Part shown: one piece after another, positions 52,228-61,427 of the stretch
Numbering within the stretch: position 1 is the stretch's first letter
How the letters are laid out: every line of letters starts with the position of its first letter
Assembly: GCA_963824415.1 (NCBI GenBank)
Contig: CAWGPM010000005.1
Span: forward strand, 469,450-533,449
DNA: 64,000 bases
Direction of reading: 5' to 3'
DNA from: JABDQA01 sp963824415
GTDB taxonomy: Bacteria; Desulfobacterota; Desulfobulbia; Desulfobulbales; Desulfocapsaceae
The notes under the pieces: generated by a model
The model's database searches: none
Told to the model about the DNA's origin: nothing
The model's input: the letters and a program-made list of their open reading frames with translations, nothing else
Position numbers and translations under genes: made by a program

Positions 52228-53418
52228 CTACTTTTGCATCAGCTGCGAAACCGCCTGTTCCAGTCCGTCCAGGGACAGCTCGAACATCGGAAAAATCTCG
52301 CCGATCATTGCAATCGTCCGGGTGTAGCGCCAGCTCTGTCTGGCGACCGGGTTGAGCCAGACAGAGTGGGCAAAGGTCTCGGCCAGATAGCTCAGCCGCT
52401 CGATGCTCGGCCTGCCGCTGCGCTCAAACGCGTAGATGGAGCCGTCCGGCACCATCAATTCGTACGGCGCCATCGAGGCGTCGCCGACCACGATGAATCT
52501 GGTGTCCGGATCCATTCCGCTCAGGCTGTCTATGGAGACCGGGCTGCGGTACCTGGTCGGATCCTCCCAGAGCGTGTCGTAGATGGTGTTGTGGAAGTAA
52601 TAGGTTTTGATGCGCTTGAACTGCGACTGGGCATAGGAGAACAGGGTCTGCACCAGTTCCACATGGGGTTCCATCGACCAGCCGCCGTTGTCGATGGCCA
52701 GGATTATCTTGAGCCGGTCCACCACGCTGGGTTCGAAGACGATCTCGATCTCCCCGCCGTTTTTCATGGTCTGGTAGATGGACTCATCGATATTGAGCTG
52801 GTCTCTGGCCCCCCGCGGCACCATGTGTCTGAGCCGTTTCAGTGCTTCCCCGATGGAGTCGCTGGCCAGCATCCGGTCCATCCCGTAGTCGCGATAGCGC
52901 CGCTCGGCCGCCACCTGCACCGCCGATCGATTGCGGGACTCGCCGCCGACCCGCATCCCGCCGGGGTGATGGCCCGAGTGACCGACCGGCGAGGTGCCGC
53001 CGGTGCCGATCCACTTCGAACCGCCGTCGTGCCTGCCCTTCTGCTCACGCAGCCGCTGCCTGAAATAGTCGAGCAGCTCATCCACCGTCTTGTGCTGAAG
53101 TTCATTCTCATCGAGGCCGAGCGCCCGGGCAGTCGCTTGCGGATTTTTCAGCCACTCGTCGAGCATCGCATGGGCCCAGAAATCAATATCTTCGTACTGC
53201 GCATCGGGCGGCGCCGCTCCTTTGAACAGATGCGCAAAGACCTGATCATAGCGATCGAAGTATTTCTCGCTCTTGATCAGGATCGCCCGCGCCGCCACGT
53301 AGAAATCGTCGAGCGAATTGACCAGCCCGCCGTCCATGGCGCGATGCAGGGTCAGAAAAGCGGTCGGGTTGACCGGCAGTCCGGCCGCTTTGAGCTGGTA
53401 GAAGAAGGTCTCGAACAT
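52228..53418 (-). CDS. VWA-domain (CoxE-like) protein with altered MIDAS motif
   Basis: 396 residues. The N-terminal two thirds resemble CoxE/MoxR-partner proteins (LHRAMDGGLVNSLDDFYVAA; a Gly/His-rich stretch GTGGTSPVGHSGHHPGG). The VWA domain starts near 240 with RLKIILAIDNGGWSMEPH, where the metal-site DxSxS reads D-N-G-G-W-S, so metal binding is doubtful. FIVVGDASMAPYEL holds a later acidic position. It follows a MoxR ATPase by 11 bp, the usual pairing for chaperone-like AAA+/VWA systems. The client is unknown. Confidence 0.85.
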   Translation of the reverse strand: MFETFFYQLKAAGLPVNPTAFLTLHRAMDGGLVNSLDDFYVAARAILIKSEKYFDRYDQVFAHLFKGAAPPDAQYEDIDFWAHAMLDEWLKNPQATARALGLDENELQHKTVDELLDYFRQRLREQKGRHDGGSKWIGTGGTSPVGHSGHHPGGMRVGGESRNRSAVQVAAERRYRDYGMDRMLASDSIGEALKRLRHMVPRGARDQLNIDESIYQTMKNGGEIEIVFEPSVVDRLKIILAIDNGGWSMEPHVELVQTLFSYAQSQFKRIKTYYFHNTIYDTLWEDPTRYRSPVSIDSLSGMDPDTRFIVVGDASMAPYELMVPDGSIYAFERSGRPSIERLSYLAETFAHSVWLNPVARQSWRYTRTIAMIGEIFPMFELSLDGLEQAVSQLMQK

Positions 53419-53429
53419 GGCCGCTGCGA

Positions 53430-54278
53430 TCAGTTTCTGAAAAAGCCGCGCTTCTGCACGGCCTGACTCGATTTCTGATAATCCCCGCTCTTTTTGAACA
53501 GCACGCCGAGATACGGAATCTCTTTCTTGAGCAGGCTGCCCTCGCTGAAATCCGGGTCGGCCAGCAGCGCTCGAATCCAGTTGATCAACTCCCGGGTGGC
53601 CGGTTTTTTCTCGATCGCCTCGATGGTGCGCAGCTCATAGAAGAGCGAGATTGCATTTTCAGCCAGAATCCGGGAAATATCTGGAAAATGCGTCTCGATG
53701 ATGCGCTGCATCATGGCCGGTTCGGGAAAGGCGATATGGTGAAAGTTGCAGCGCCCCAAAAACGGGTCGGACAGATCTTTCTTGGCATTGGAAGTGATGA
53801 TGATCACCGGCCGCAGATGGGCGCTGACCACCTCGTCGGTTTCAATGATATCGAACTGCATCTGGTCCAGCACATCGAGCATGTCATCCTGAAAATCGCT
53901 GTCGGCCTTGTCGATCTCATCGATCAGCAGCACGCAGCGAGTCTTCGAGACGAAGGCCTGACCGATCTTGCCCATCCTGATGTAGTCGTTGATTTCGGCG
54001 ACATTTCTGGAAGAATCGCCGAACCTGCTGTCGTTAAGACGGGTCAGGGTATCGTACTGGTAGAGAGCCTCCACCAGCTTCATACTCGATTTCACATTGA
54101 GCACGATCAGCTCCAGGCCGAGACTTTCGCTGATCGCATGGGCCAGCATGGTTTTGCCGGTGCCCGGCTCGCCCTTGAGCAGCAACGGCATCTCCAGCGC
54201 GATAGAGATATTGACGATTTTGGCAAGCTCCTGGTCCAGGACATAGCGCGAGGAACCCGTAAATGAGCCGTTCTGCAT
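53430..54278 (-). CDS. MoxR-family AAA+ ATPase
   Basis: 282 residues. Walker A LLKGEPGTGKTMLAHAIS (about 33-50), Walker B VLLIDEIDKADSDFQDDML (about 116-134), sensor 1 VIIITSNAKKDLSDPFLGRC with the arginine finger region, and a short lid. MoxR ATPases act with VWA proteins to remodel or activate enzymes or complexes. Here the VWA partner follows directly. It starts 22 bp after the MFS gene, so it probably belongs to the same transcript. Confidence 0.92.
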   Translation of the reverse strand: MQNGSFTGSSRYVLDQELAKIVNISIALEMPLLLKGEPGTGKTMLAHAISESLGLELIVLNVKSSMKLVEALYQYDTLTRLNDSRFGDSSRNVAEINDYIRMGKIGQAFVSKTRCVLLIDEIDKADSDFQDDMLDVLDQMQFDIIETDEVVSAHLRPVIIITSNAKKDLSDPFLGRCNFHHIAFPEPAMMQRIIETHFPDISRILAENAISLFYELRTIEAIEKKPATRELINWIRALLADPDFSEGSLLKKEIPYLGVLFKKSGDYQKSSQAVQKRGFFRN

Positions 54279-54300
54279 GGTATTCTCCGTTGGCTTTACG

Positions 54301-55554
54301 TTATGGTGTTTCGTTTTTTTCCTGCTGTTTAGTCTTGATAATACGCCCGGCCAGAAAATACCAGACCAGAGCGGCGATCTGCAGTGCGATCATCAGTGAA
54401 AAACCGTATCTGAAGCCCTGCACATGGTAGCTGCCGTCGGCCCCGATCGGCCATTGCTCGATGATCGCCCCGATCACCCACTGCCCGGAAAAGGCGGCCA
54501 CGAAGACCAGCAGATTGACCCCGGTGGTGACCCGGCCCGAGAGGTTCAGCGGGAAGAACTGACTTAACGCCGCATAGGCGATAATCGGCGTCACCCCGAC
54601 AAAACCGAACAGGCACCAGATGAGTGTGTTCCATGACACCGGTACGAGCATCACCAGGATTTGCAGGATAATGAATATGCAAAGATAGCTCACCGTGGTG
54701 GTCATCAGCGAAATGCCTCGAGCCGCGAGGCGCCCGGCGCTCCAGCCTGAAACGATCCAGCCGATGATCATCGACACCGCAACCCAGAACAGCAGCGCTG
54801 CGGCAGCCGCCCGGGAAAGCCCGATCACATCGCGCAGCCAGGGACCGGCCCAGAGCCCCTGGATCGACAAAAAGCTCGCCTGGGACAGTGACACCAGTGG
54901 CGCGATCTGCCAGAAGGTGAGGCTGCTGAAGACTTCTTTGATGCCGCCGAGCTGGCTGGCCAACGACTCGGCCGCGGGTTTTTTGTCCTGTTCGGGAACC
55001 ACGAAAAAAATCAGCAGCGCAACCCCCAGAGTGGCCAGGGCCAGCAGGTAAAACACCGTGCGCCAGTCGGTATAGCCCAAGAGCATCTCCACCGGCGAGG
55101 TCGCCACCAGCGCACCGAGCCCGCCACTGGCCATCTGACAGCCATTGATCAGGGGCCAGTTCTTCCGGTCGAACCAGACGGTATAGGCCTTGAAGGCGGC
55201 CATCAGGCAGGCGGAAACCCCGAATCCGATCAGGGCCCGGCCCGCCACCAGGCCGGCCAGGCTCTCGGCCCGGCCGAAGATAAACGCGCCAAGGGCGGCA
55301 AAGAGCAGCAGTACCCCCTCGGTGCGCCGCGGGCCGTAGCGGTCCAGCAGCACCCCGAGCGGCAGCTGAAAGGAAGCAAAGGCTATAAAATAGACCGAGG
55401 AGAGCAGTCCGAGCGAGGCGGGCCCGATACCGAGATCGGCAACCAGGTTCGGGGCCAGCACCGCATTGACCACCCGAAAGTGGTAGGAAATGAAATAGCC
55501 TGCGGCAAAAGGCAGAAACACCCGGTACAGGGCCGCATTACTGAGGTTTTTCAT
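54301..55554 (-). CDS. MFS transporter
   Basis: 417 residues, about twelve membrane helices. The cytoplasmic loop after helix 2 reads GVLLDRYGPRRTEGVLLLFA (motif A-like), and GRALIGFGVSACLMAAFKAY resembles the conserved helix 4 region. It belongs to the broad nitrate/hexuronate-like MFS group, and the substrate cannot be assigned. Its ATG overlaps the sirtuin stop by 4 bp, suggesting translational coupling. Confidence 0.88.
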   Translation of the reverse strand: MKNLSNAALYRVFLPFAAGYFISYHFRVVNAVLAPNLVADLGIGPASLGLLSSVYFIAFASFQLPLGVLLDRYGPRRTEGVLLLFAALGAFIFGRAESLAGLVAGRALIGFGVSACLMAAFKAYTVWFDRKNWPLINGCQMASGGLGALVATSPVEMLLGYTDWRTVFYLLALATLGVALLIFFVVPEQDKKPAAESLASQLGGIKEVFSSLTFWQIAPLVSLSQASFLSIQGLWAGPWLRDVIGLSRAAAAALLFWVAVSMIIGWIVSGWSAGRLAARGISLMTTTVSYLCIFIILQILVMLVPVSWNTLIWCLFGFVGVTPIIAYAALSQFFPLNLSGRVTTGVNLLVFVAAFSGQWVIGAIIEQWPIGADGSYHVQGFRYGFSLMIALQIAALVWYFLAGRIIKTKQQEKNETP

Positions 55555-56333
55555 GATCTGGAGTCCAGGGCGGCCAGCAGCAGGGGCAGGGTTTCGACCA
55601 CGTCACCTTCAAAGAAGAAATCGGGCATCAGGCTGAGCCCGCTGAATTGGTCCCGGCCCAGTGCCGGTTCCTGATTGAATTCGAATACCCGGCCGCCGCC
55701 CAGCTTAACGGTCAACGGCAGCCCCGCCGCCGGATAGACCTGGGCTGAGGTGCCGACCACCAGCAGCAGGTCGCAATCGGCTACCAGGTTTTCGATTTCC
55801 TCATACATCCTGACCGGTTCCCCGAACAGCACCACATTGGGCTTCAGCGCAGCTGAACAGACCGGACAGAGCGGTATGTCCTGCATCCGGTAGTGCTGTT
55901 CGACTACCGGTTCCAGGTGCTCGCAGTCGAGGCACTGAAGGTGCTGATGGTCGCCGTGGATCTCAAGAACAACCCGGCTGCCGGCCTGCTGGTGGAGATT
56001 GTCGACGTTCTGGGTGACCACGCCCGCCAGCATTCCCCGCCGCTCCATTTCAGCCAGCGCCCGATGCGCCGCATTGGCCGTTTTGCCGAGCAACACCTCG
56101 CCCAGGGCGCGGTACAGCTGCCAGGCCTTGGCCGGCTGGCTGCGAAACACCGAAAGCGTCGCATATTCATCGGGCTCATAGATACTCCACAGGCCGCCGG
56201 GACTCCTGAAATCGGGAATGCCGCTGCCCACCGATATGCCGGCGCCGGTCAGCGCCACCACTTTGGCGGAATCCTGCAGCAGCGTTGCCGCCTGTTTGAG
56301 CCCTTGGTCTTCTTCGGAGCGAATCAGGATCAT
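55551..56333 (-). CDS. Sirtuin (NAD-dependent protein deacylase)
   Basis: 260 residues. Sir2 motifs in order: GAGISVGSGIPDFRSPGGLW (NAD site), TQNVDNLHQQAGS, catalytic His in EIHGDH, zinc cysteines CLDC and CPVC, then VVGTSAQVYPAAGLP. The length and zinc module are typical of bacterial CobB-like enzymes, but the Tyr/Arg pair of Sirt5-type desuccinylases is not evident, so plain deacetylase is more likely. It lies between an amidohydrolase-like gene (10 bp gap) and the MFS gene (overlap). Confidence 0.94.
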   Translation of the reverse strand: MILIRSEEDQGLKQAATLLQDSAKVVALTGAGISVGSGIPDFRSPGGLWSIYEPDEYATLSVFRSQPAKAWQLYRALGEVLLGKTANAAHRALAEMERRGMLAGVVTQNVDNLHQQAGSRVVLEIHGDHQHLQCLDCEHLEPVVEQHYRMQDIPLCPVCSAALKPNVVLFGEPVRMYEEIENLVADCDLLLVVGTSAQVYPAAGLPLTVKLGGGRVFEFNQEPALGRDQFSGLSLMPDFFFEGDVVETLPLLLAALDSRS

Positions 56334-56343
56334 GCAATGTCTC

Positions 56344-57174
56344 CTACGTGATTCCGCAGTGCTTGATAAAAAAGGTGCTGTTGTTCTGCAGTACCTTTAC
56401 CAGCGACGGCGTGAGTATTTCGAAAACTTCTTCTTTCAAGGTGCAGTGCTGCTCGTCCATGAACACCTTCTTGAGCTCCAGCGGCAGGCACAGTGAACGT
56501 GGATAGTTCGCGCTCACAAAAGCGGCCTGATAGCCTTGGCCGAGAAACACCTCGTCGCAGACGGCCCGCGTCTCAAGATCCGGCAGCCGAATCTGCCGCA
56601 ACCCGGCAAGCAGATGCGCAATTACCGGCTCGAACTCGCTGCGGTCGATAAAATGGGTGCCGATATTGAACAGCGGCGGCGAACCTCCGATCCGGCTGTA
56701 GTTATAGGAATGCAGATCGTAGAACACAAACCGCTTAAAACGTTTCTGCAGCGTAGCCAGCAGAGCCTGAAGAACCCGGTAGTAGACAGCGTGCGAGCTG
56801 CGCAGCTGGTCCTGCTCCGCCTGGCTCAGCGGAACGCGCCAGACCTGCTCCCCCCAGGCCTGCTCATAGATGCACGACTCGGGGCTGCGGTTGAGGTCGT
56901 AACTATAGCGCGAATCGTGCACTCTGACAGAAATCGGAAAATGGACGGCAATATCTCCGGTATACGGATCCTCCTCGAACCTGCGCTTACTCTCACCAAG
57001 CCGCATTTTCTCGCGATACTGCGGCGCCACCCGGTTACCGTCGTGAATCGCGGTCACCACCAGCGGCTGATAGCGCTCGACGCTGAGGCTGAACGCTTCT
57101 GAGTCGATACAGGCGGAAAAGGCGATGCCGCGGTTTATCCTGTCGATTATCTGCTCTTCAGAAAGGATTTCCAT
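56344..57174 (-). CDS. N-formylglutamate amidohydrolase family protein
   Basis: 276 residues. Family (PF05013) motifs are VVTAIHDGNRVAPQYREKM (metal His/Asp region), HDSRYSYDLNRSPESCIYE, FYDLHSYNYSRIGG (second metal site), and CDEVFLGQGY. FGases are zinc hydrolases that split N-formyl or similar acyl-amino acids. Substrate here is unknown because histidine-degradation (hut) genes are absent. It is the first gene of the directon with the sirtuin and MFS genes. Confidence 0.85.
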   Translation of the reverse strand: MEILSEEQIIDRINRGIAFSACIDSEAFSLSVERYQPLVVTAIHDGNRVAPQYREKMRLGESKRRFEEDPYTGDIAVHFPISVRVHDSRYSYDLNRSPESCIYEQAWGEQVWRVPLSQAEQDQLRSSHAVYYRVLQALLATLQKRFKRFVFYDLHSYNYSRIGGSPPLFNIGTHFIDRSEFEPVIAHLLAGLRQIRLPDLETRAVCDEVFLGQGYQAAFVSANYPRSLCLPLELKKVFMDEQHCTLKEEVFEILTPSLVKVLQNNSTFFIKHCGIT

Positions 57175-57423
57175 ATCCTGCGGTTGTTAGCTCCAGTCGA
57201 TCTGGTACCTGGTAATGCATCATGTGCACGCTTGTTCATCTTTCGTTTCATATCGCATTTGCGCACATGGCTCAACAACATAACCGGCAGCACCATATTT
57301 TTCCTGCCTACCAGGAACCTGGAGATGCTTTTCATTTGAACCACGCAGAAGCGCTGTGATACATTTCTAATAGATAACGTGTCGTTCCTCCGAGTTCAGC
57401 AAAAGTCCGCAAAGGTTTAGACC
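57175..57423. promoter_or_regulatory. Divergent promoter region of the sirtuin directon and the sigma-54 activator
   Basis: 249 bp between divergently transcribed genes. It must hold promoters for both units. I searched for a -24/-12 sigma-54 element; the best candidate (TGGTACCTGGTAATGC near 57202) has its GG and GC one base too far apart, so no promoter is claimed. Confidence 0.4.
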
Positions 57424-58836
57424 ATGTATAACATCCTGGTTTTCGGTCTCGAGCGTCGCCTGGGTGAAATCAGAGCCTGTTTCTCCGGGCGCAATACACA
57501 GCCCGCGAAGATTTTCTCCGCGGACTCGCTGACCGAGTTCAAAACCACCGCATTTTCAAGGGTTTTCGACCTGTGGTTGATCAACGGCCGCCATCCGGAC
57601 AGCGGCGCCCTGCCTTTAAAGCACCATTATTCAATAGGCACGCCTCCGTTTGTTTTTCTGGTTCAGGCTGAAGCTTCGGCCGGATCTGCCCGATTCAAAG
57701 GTGATCTGGAAGTCACCGTGCTGCCCGAAGGCAGCGGGCCGCCTGCCTGGGTGGAGCGCTTCTACAAGATGGACATCACCAGGCAGGCGCAGCGCCGGGA
57801 AAATTTTCTGGCCGGCATCATCGAGCCAAGGCCCGGGCTGGAGGCGCTCGTATCCCAGTCGCCTTCCGTGCTCAAGCTCATCGATCTGATCAAGGACATC
57901 GCCCCGACCCGCTCCGCTCTGCTGCTGCACGGCGAGACCGGCACCGGCAAGGAACTCTTCGCCTCCATCCTGCACAACGAATCCCAGCGGCGCACCGGTC
58001 CGTTTATGGCGGTCAACTGCGGCGCCCTGCCCGATACGCTGCTCGAATCGGAACTTTTCGGCTATGAAAAAGGGGCCTTCACCGGCGCCGCCGGCCGGCG
58101 CACCGGCAAAATCGAACACAGCAGCAGCGGCACGCTGTTTCTCGATGAAATCGAGACCATGTCCGAAGCGATGCAGGTCAAACTATTGCGGGTGCTGCAG
58201 GAAAAAAGCCTGCAGCGCCTCGGGGGCAATGTCGAAATAGCCACCGATTTCAGGCTGATCGTGGCCACCAACCGCGACCCGCAGGAATTACTCAGCACGG
58301 GGAAACTGCGTTCGGATCTCTACTACCGGATCGCGGTGTTGCCGATACGCATACCGCCGCTGCGCGAACGCAGAGAGGACATAGGACTTCTGGCAACCCA
58401 CTTTCTCAACAAAAAGAAAAGAGACGGCCGCGACTACGTCCAGGGCATCGATACCACCGCGATGAAGCGCTTGAATTCCAAGTTCTGGGAAGGCAACATC
58501 CGGGAGCTGCAGAATGTGATCGAACGGGCGGTAATGCTGGCCGATAGCAATATGATCACCGGCAACCTGATTGCCATCGCCAGCCCGTCAGATGAAAGCA
58601 CTGATGCGCCAGACCAGCAGGCCCAAGCGGCTTTCAAGCCCGGTGTGCCCCTGAAGACTTACCGCGTCCAGGAAGTCAAGAAGGCCGAACGCAGGTATCT
58701 GATCGAGCTTCTGAACCACACCCGCGGCAGGGTTGACGAGGCGGCCCACCATGCAGGATTGACGCCCCGGGCGCTCTACAACAAGATGCAGAAATACCGC
58801 TTGAAGAAGGAATATTTCAAGCGCTTCAAGGGCTGA
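57424..58836 (+). CDS. Sigma-54-dependent transcriptional activator with degenerate receiver-like domain
   Basis: 470 residues. The N-terminal ~115 residues look like a receiver fold, but the phospho-acceptor position reads VFDLWLINGRHPDSG (Asn where Asp is expected), and no acidic pair follows the start. The AAA+ domain (about 140-375) is fully canonical: HGETGTGKELFASIL, YEKGAFTGAAG, LFLDEIETMSEAMQ. A Fis helix-turn-helix closes it (DEAAHHAGLTPRALYNKM). It faces the sirtuin directon and precedes a hybrid kinase by 139 bp, so it may regulate one or both. Confidence 0.9.
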   Translation: MYNILVFGLERRLGEIRACFSGRNTQPAKIFSADSLTEFKTTAFSRVFDLWLINGRHPDSGALPLKHHYSIGTPPFVFLVQAEASAGSARFKGDLEVTVLPEGSGPPAWVERFYKMDITRQAQRRENFLAGIIEPRPGLEALVSQSPSVLKLIDLIKDIAPTRSALLLHGETGTGKELFASILHNESQRRTGPFMAVNCGALPDTLLESELFGYEKGAFTGAAGRRTGKIEHSSSGTLFLDEIETMSEAMQVKLLRVLQEKSLQRLGGNVEIATDFRLIVATNRDPQELLSTGKLRSDLYYRIAVLPIRIPPLRERREDIGLLATHFLNKKKRDGRDYVQGIDTTAMKRLNSKFWEGNIRELQNVIERAVMLADSNMITGNLIAIASPSDESTDAPDQQAQAAFKPGVPLKTYRVQEVKKAERRYLIELLNHTRGRVDEAAHHAGLTPRALYNKMQKYRLKKEYFKRFKG

Positions 58837-58975
58837 ATCGCGGTCTACCCTCATTTATTTTCCTCGAATCCTTTAATGTACTGTGCCTTTTGTGCTAGGA
58901 TATTATGAGTTTTTTTAATTTAAAGCTCACCCGGATCAATTTAGCCTCGAATGTTTTACCGGTGTTTGAGCAGTG

Positions 58976-61240
58976 ATGACGAAACACTATCCATCGATAA
59001 TCCAGGAATCGGCAGATTTTCTGCACCTGATCGCCGAGCTTGCCGGCTCGCTGCGGGGTGCGGACACGATCATCGATACCTGCCTCGTGCTCCATAACCG
59101 GGTCTTTCCGGCACTGGGAAGCGCCCATTGCGAGATATTTCTCCTCGAGCCGGAGTCGCGCCGCTTGCTGCCGCCGGAAACCGGCTTTGGCGACCTGTTC
59201 AACTCCCGCTCGTTTCATATCCCTGCCCATATCGAACTCGATTCACCGGCTGTTGCCGAGGTGAGCGAGTCGCGGCAACCCCGTGTGCTCAAACCAGATG
59301 ATGAAACCGAGCTGTTTCGCGAGACCGGCAACAACGCCCATCTGATTGCCCCGATTTTCAACGATCGGGAGCTCTTCGGACTGCTCTACTGCGGCCATGC
59401 CGAGAACAGCTATTTCATTCCCCACCGGCTGGAAGGCTTCGGGGCACTGGCCGCGGTGATCGGCGGGCATTTCAAACACACCAGGACCATCAAAGCCCAG
59501 AAACAGACGATCAACGAGCTCAAACGCGCCGAGCATCTGCAGTCCGTGCTCTACCAGATCAGCGAGGCGACCCATAGCGTCGACAGCATCGATGAGCTCT
59601 ACGAAACCCTGCACAAGATCGTCATCGGGCTGCTTCCGTCGAAAAACTTCTTCATTGCCCTGGCCCACAAGACCGGTGACGACACCATCATATCTTTTCC
59701 CTATTATGTCGATATCTTCGATTCCCAACTCCAGGGCAAACGGCTGACCTTTGGCCCCGGCCAGAAACGCTCTCTGACCGGCTACCTGATCGAAAACGGC
59801 ACGCCGATCCTGCTTGGACCCGATAATTTCGACACATTCTGCGAGGCCAACAAGATCGCTTATATCGGCGCCAAGCCTTCCTCCTGGCTGGGCATACCGT
59901 TTAATCTCAAAGACATCTCCGGGGCGGTGGCGATCAAGAGCTACGATGAGACGCACTACAGCGAAAAGGACAAGGATCTGCTGCTCTATGTCGCCCGGCA
60001 CATCGGCTACGCCCTGTCGCGCAAGAAAAGCGTCGATCAACTGATCAAGGCCAAGCGCAAGGCCGAGACTGCCAAGCAGAACAAGAGCACCTTTCTGGCC
60101 AATATGAGTCACGAGATCAGGACGCCCATGGGCGGCATTATCGGCATCACCGACCTGCTGCTCGACACGGAGCTCAACGATCAGCAGCGGCTCTATCTGG
60201 AAATGGTCCGGACTTCGTCTGACCGGCTGCTCAACCTGGTGAACGATATTCTGGATTTTTCCAAGATCGAGGCGGGGCGCTTCAGTATCGTCAAGGCGAC
60301 CTTCAAATTGCGCAACACCCTGGCTGCCCCGCTCAGCCTGATGCGGGTTCAAACCGCCCACAAGGATCTTACCCTGACGGCAGTCATAGAGCCCAACGTT
60401 CCCGAAATTCTGATCGGCGACCCCAACCGGCTCTGCCAGATCATTTTGAACCTGATCGGCAACGCCATCAAGTTTACCGAAGCCGGTGAGATCAAGCTTA
60501 GAATCAGCATCGAACCCGAGTCGTTCGATACCAAGCAGGGCCAGGTCTCCCTGCTGTTTTCGGTGTCTGACACCGGCATCGGCATACCCGAGGATCAGCA
60601 GAAGAAAATATTCGACGCTTATACCCAGGTCGAGACCATTGGCAACGAATCGTACAAGGGAACCGGCCTCGGACTGGTGGTTTCCACCCAGCTGGTCGAA
60701 CTGATGGACGGCACTATCTGGCTGGACAGCAGCCCGGACTCGGGGAGCTGTTTCTACTTCAGGCTGCCGTTCAGCGTGCCCGCGCCGGTCAAAACGGCCC
60801 TCGACAGCACTGAGACCTCAGCTGAGCGGCGCCACGCTGGAAGTCTTATGAAAAAAGGCTATCGCATTCTGCTGGCCGAAGACGATCGAATTTCCCAGAC
60901 CCTGGCCGTTGCGGTCCTCGAACAGCAGGGCTGGCAGGTGGTCGCGGTGATGAATGGCCGTGAAGTGCTGGAAGAGTTGGAGCAGAGCCGTTACGATCTG
61001 GTTCTGATGGATATCCAGATGCCGGAGATGAACGGCTTCGAGACCACCAGGGCCATCAGAAACCACAAAAATCCCATCATCGCCCGGCTGCCGATCATTG
61101 CGATGACCGCCCACGCGGTCCACGGCGACCGTGAAAAATGTTTGGCCGCCGGAATGAACGGCTATCTGGCCAAACCGATCGACACCAGGGTGTTCATGGA
61201 GGTTATCGACAACATCCTCTCCAAAACGGAGCCCGCCTGA
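58976..61240 (+). CDS. GAF-domain hybrid histidine kinase/response regulator
   Basis: 754 residues from ATG 58976 (a GTG is directly before it). No membrane helices, so it is cytoplasmic. Two GAF-like domains (about 20-180 and 200-350, e.g. LRGADTIIDTCLVLHNRVFP; LHKIVIGLLPSKNFFIALAH), a HisKA with FLANMSHEIRTPMGGIIGIT (His about 377), HATPase (N-box NLIGNAIKFTEAGEI, G-box GTGLGLVVSTQLVELM), and a C-terminal receiver (about 625-750) with LVLMDIQMPEMNGFETTRAI. It probably phosphorylates its own receiver. No HPt domain is encoded nearby. Confidence 0.93.
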   Translation: MTKHYPSIIQESADFLHLIAELAGSLRGADTIIDTCLVLHNRVFPALGSAHCEIFLLEPESRRLLPPETGFGDLFNSRSFHIPAHIELDSPAVAEVSESRQPRVLKPDDETELFRETGNNAHLIAPIFNDRELFGLLYCGHAENSYFIPHRLEGFGALAAVIGGHFKHTRTIKAQKQTINELKRAEHLQSVLYQISEATHSVDSIDELYETLHKIVIGLLPSKNFFIALAHKTGDDTIISFPYYVDIFDSQLQGKRLTFGPGQKRSLTGYLIENGTPILLGPDNFDTFCEANKIAYIGAKPSSWLGIPFNLKDISGAVAIKSYDETHYSEKDKDLLLYVARHIGYALSRKKSVDQLIKAKRKAETAKQNKSTFLANMSHEIRTPMGGIIGITDLLLDTELNDQQRLYLEMVRTSSDRLLNLVNDILDFSKIEAGRFSIVKATFKLRNTLAAPLSLMRVQTAHKDLTLTAVIEPNVPEILIGDPNRLCQIILNLIGNAIKFTEAGEIKLRISIEPESFDTKQGQVSLLFSVSDTGIGIPEDQQKKIFDAYTQVETIGNESYKGTGLGLVVSTQLVELMDGTIWLDSSPDSGSCFYFRLPFSVPAPVKTALDSTETSAERRHAGSLMKKGYRILLAEDDRISQTLAVAVLEQQGWQVVAVMNGREVLEELEQSRYDLVLMDIQMPEMNGFETTRAIRNHKNPIIARLPIIAMTAHAVHGDREKCLAAGMNGYLAKPIDTRVFMEVIDNILSKTEPA

Positions 61241-61427
61241 GCTGTCCCCATCCCGCCCCCATCCCTTTGCTTGACAGGCCTTGCCGTCCTGCATATCGGT
61301 TGTCGCAGCGCGGGCAACGTGTTAGAGTATTCGCCCAATCCATGAGAAAATCGCATTGATACCTTAAAATTAGCCTGTTAACTCGCAGTAACCGCTGCTT
61401 ATCGACAGGCGGCAAAACCCGGCATCG

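Noticed and set aside
52066..53466. Antisense frame of 466 codons over the VWA gene
   Set aside because: The minus-strand VWA frame has clear family motifs and sits next to MoxR; the antisense frame has none.
57195..57225. Possible sigma-54 promoter before the FGase-sirtuin directon
   Set aside because: The best GG...GC pair is one base off the fixed spacing, so it does not meet the consensus.
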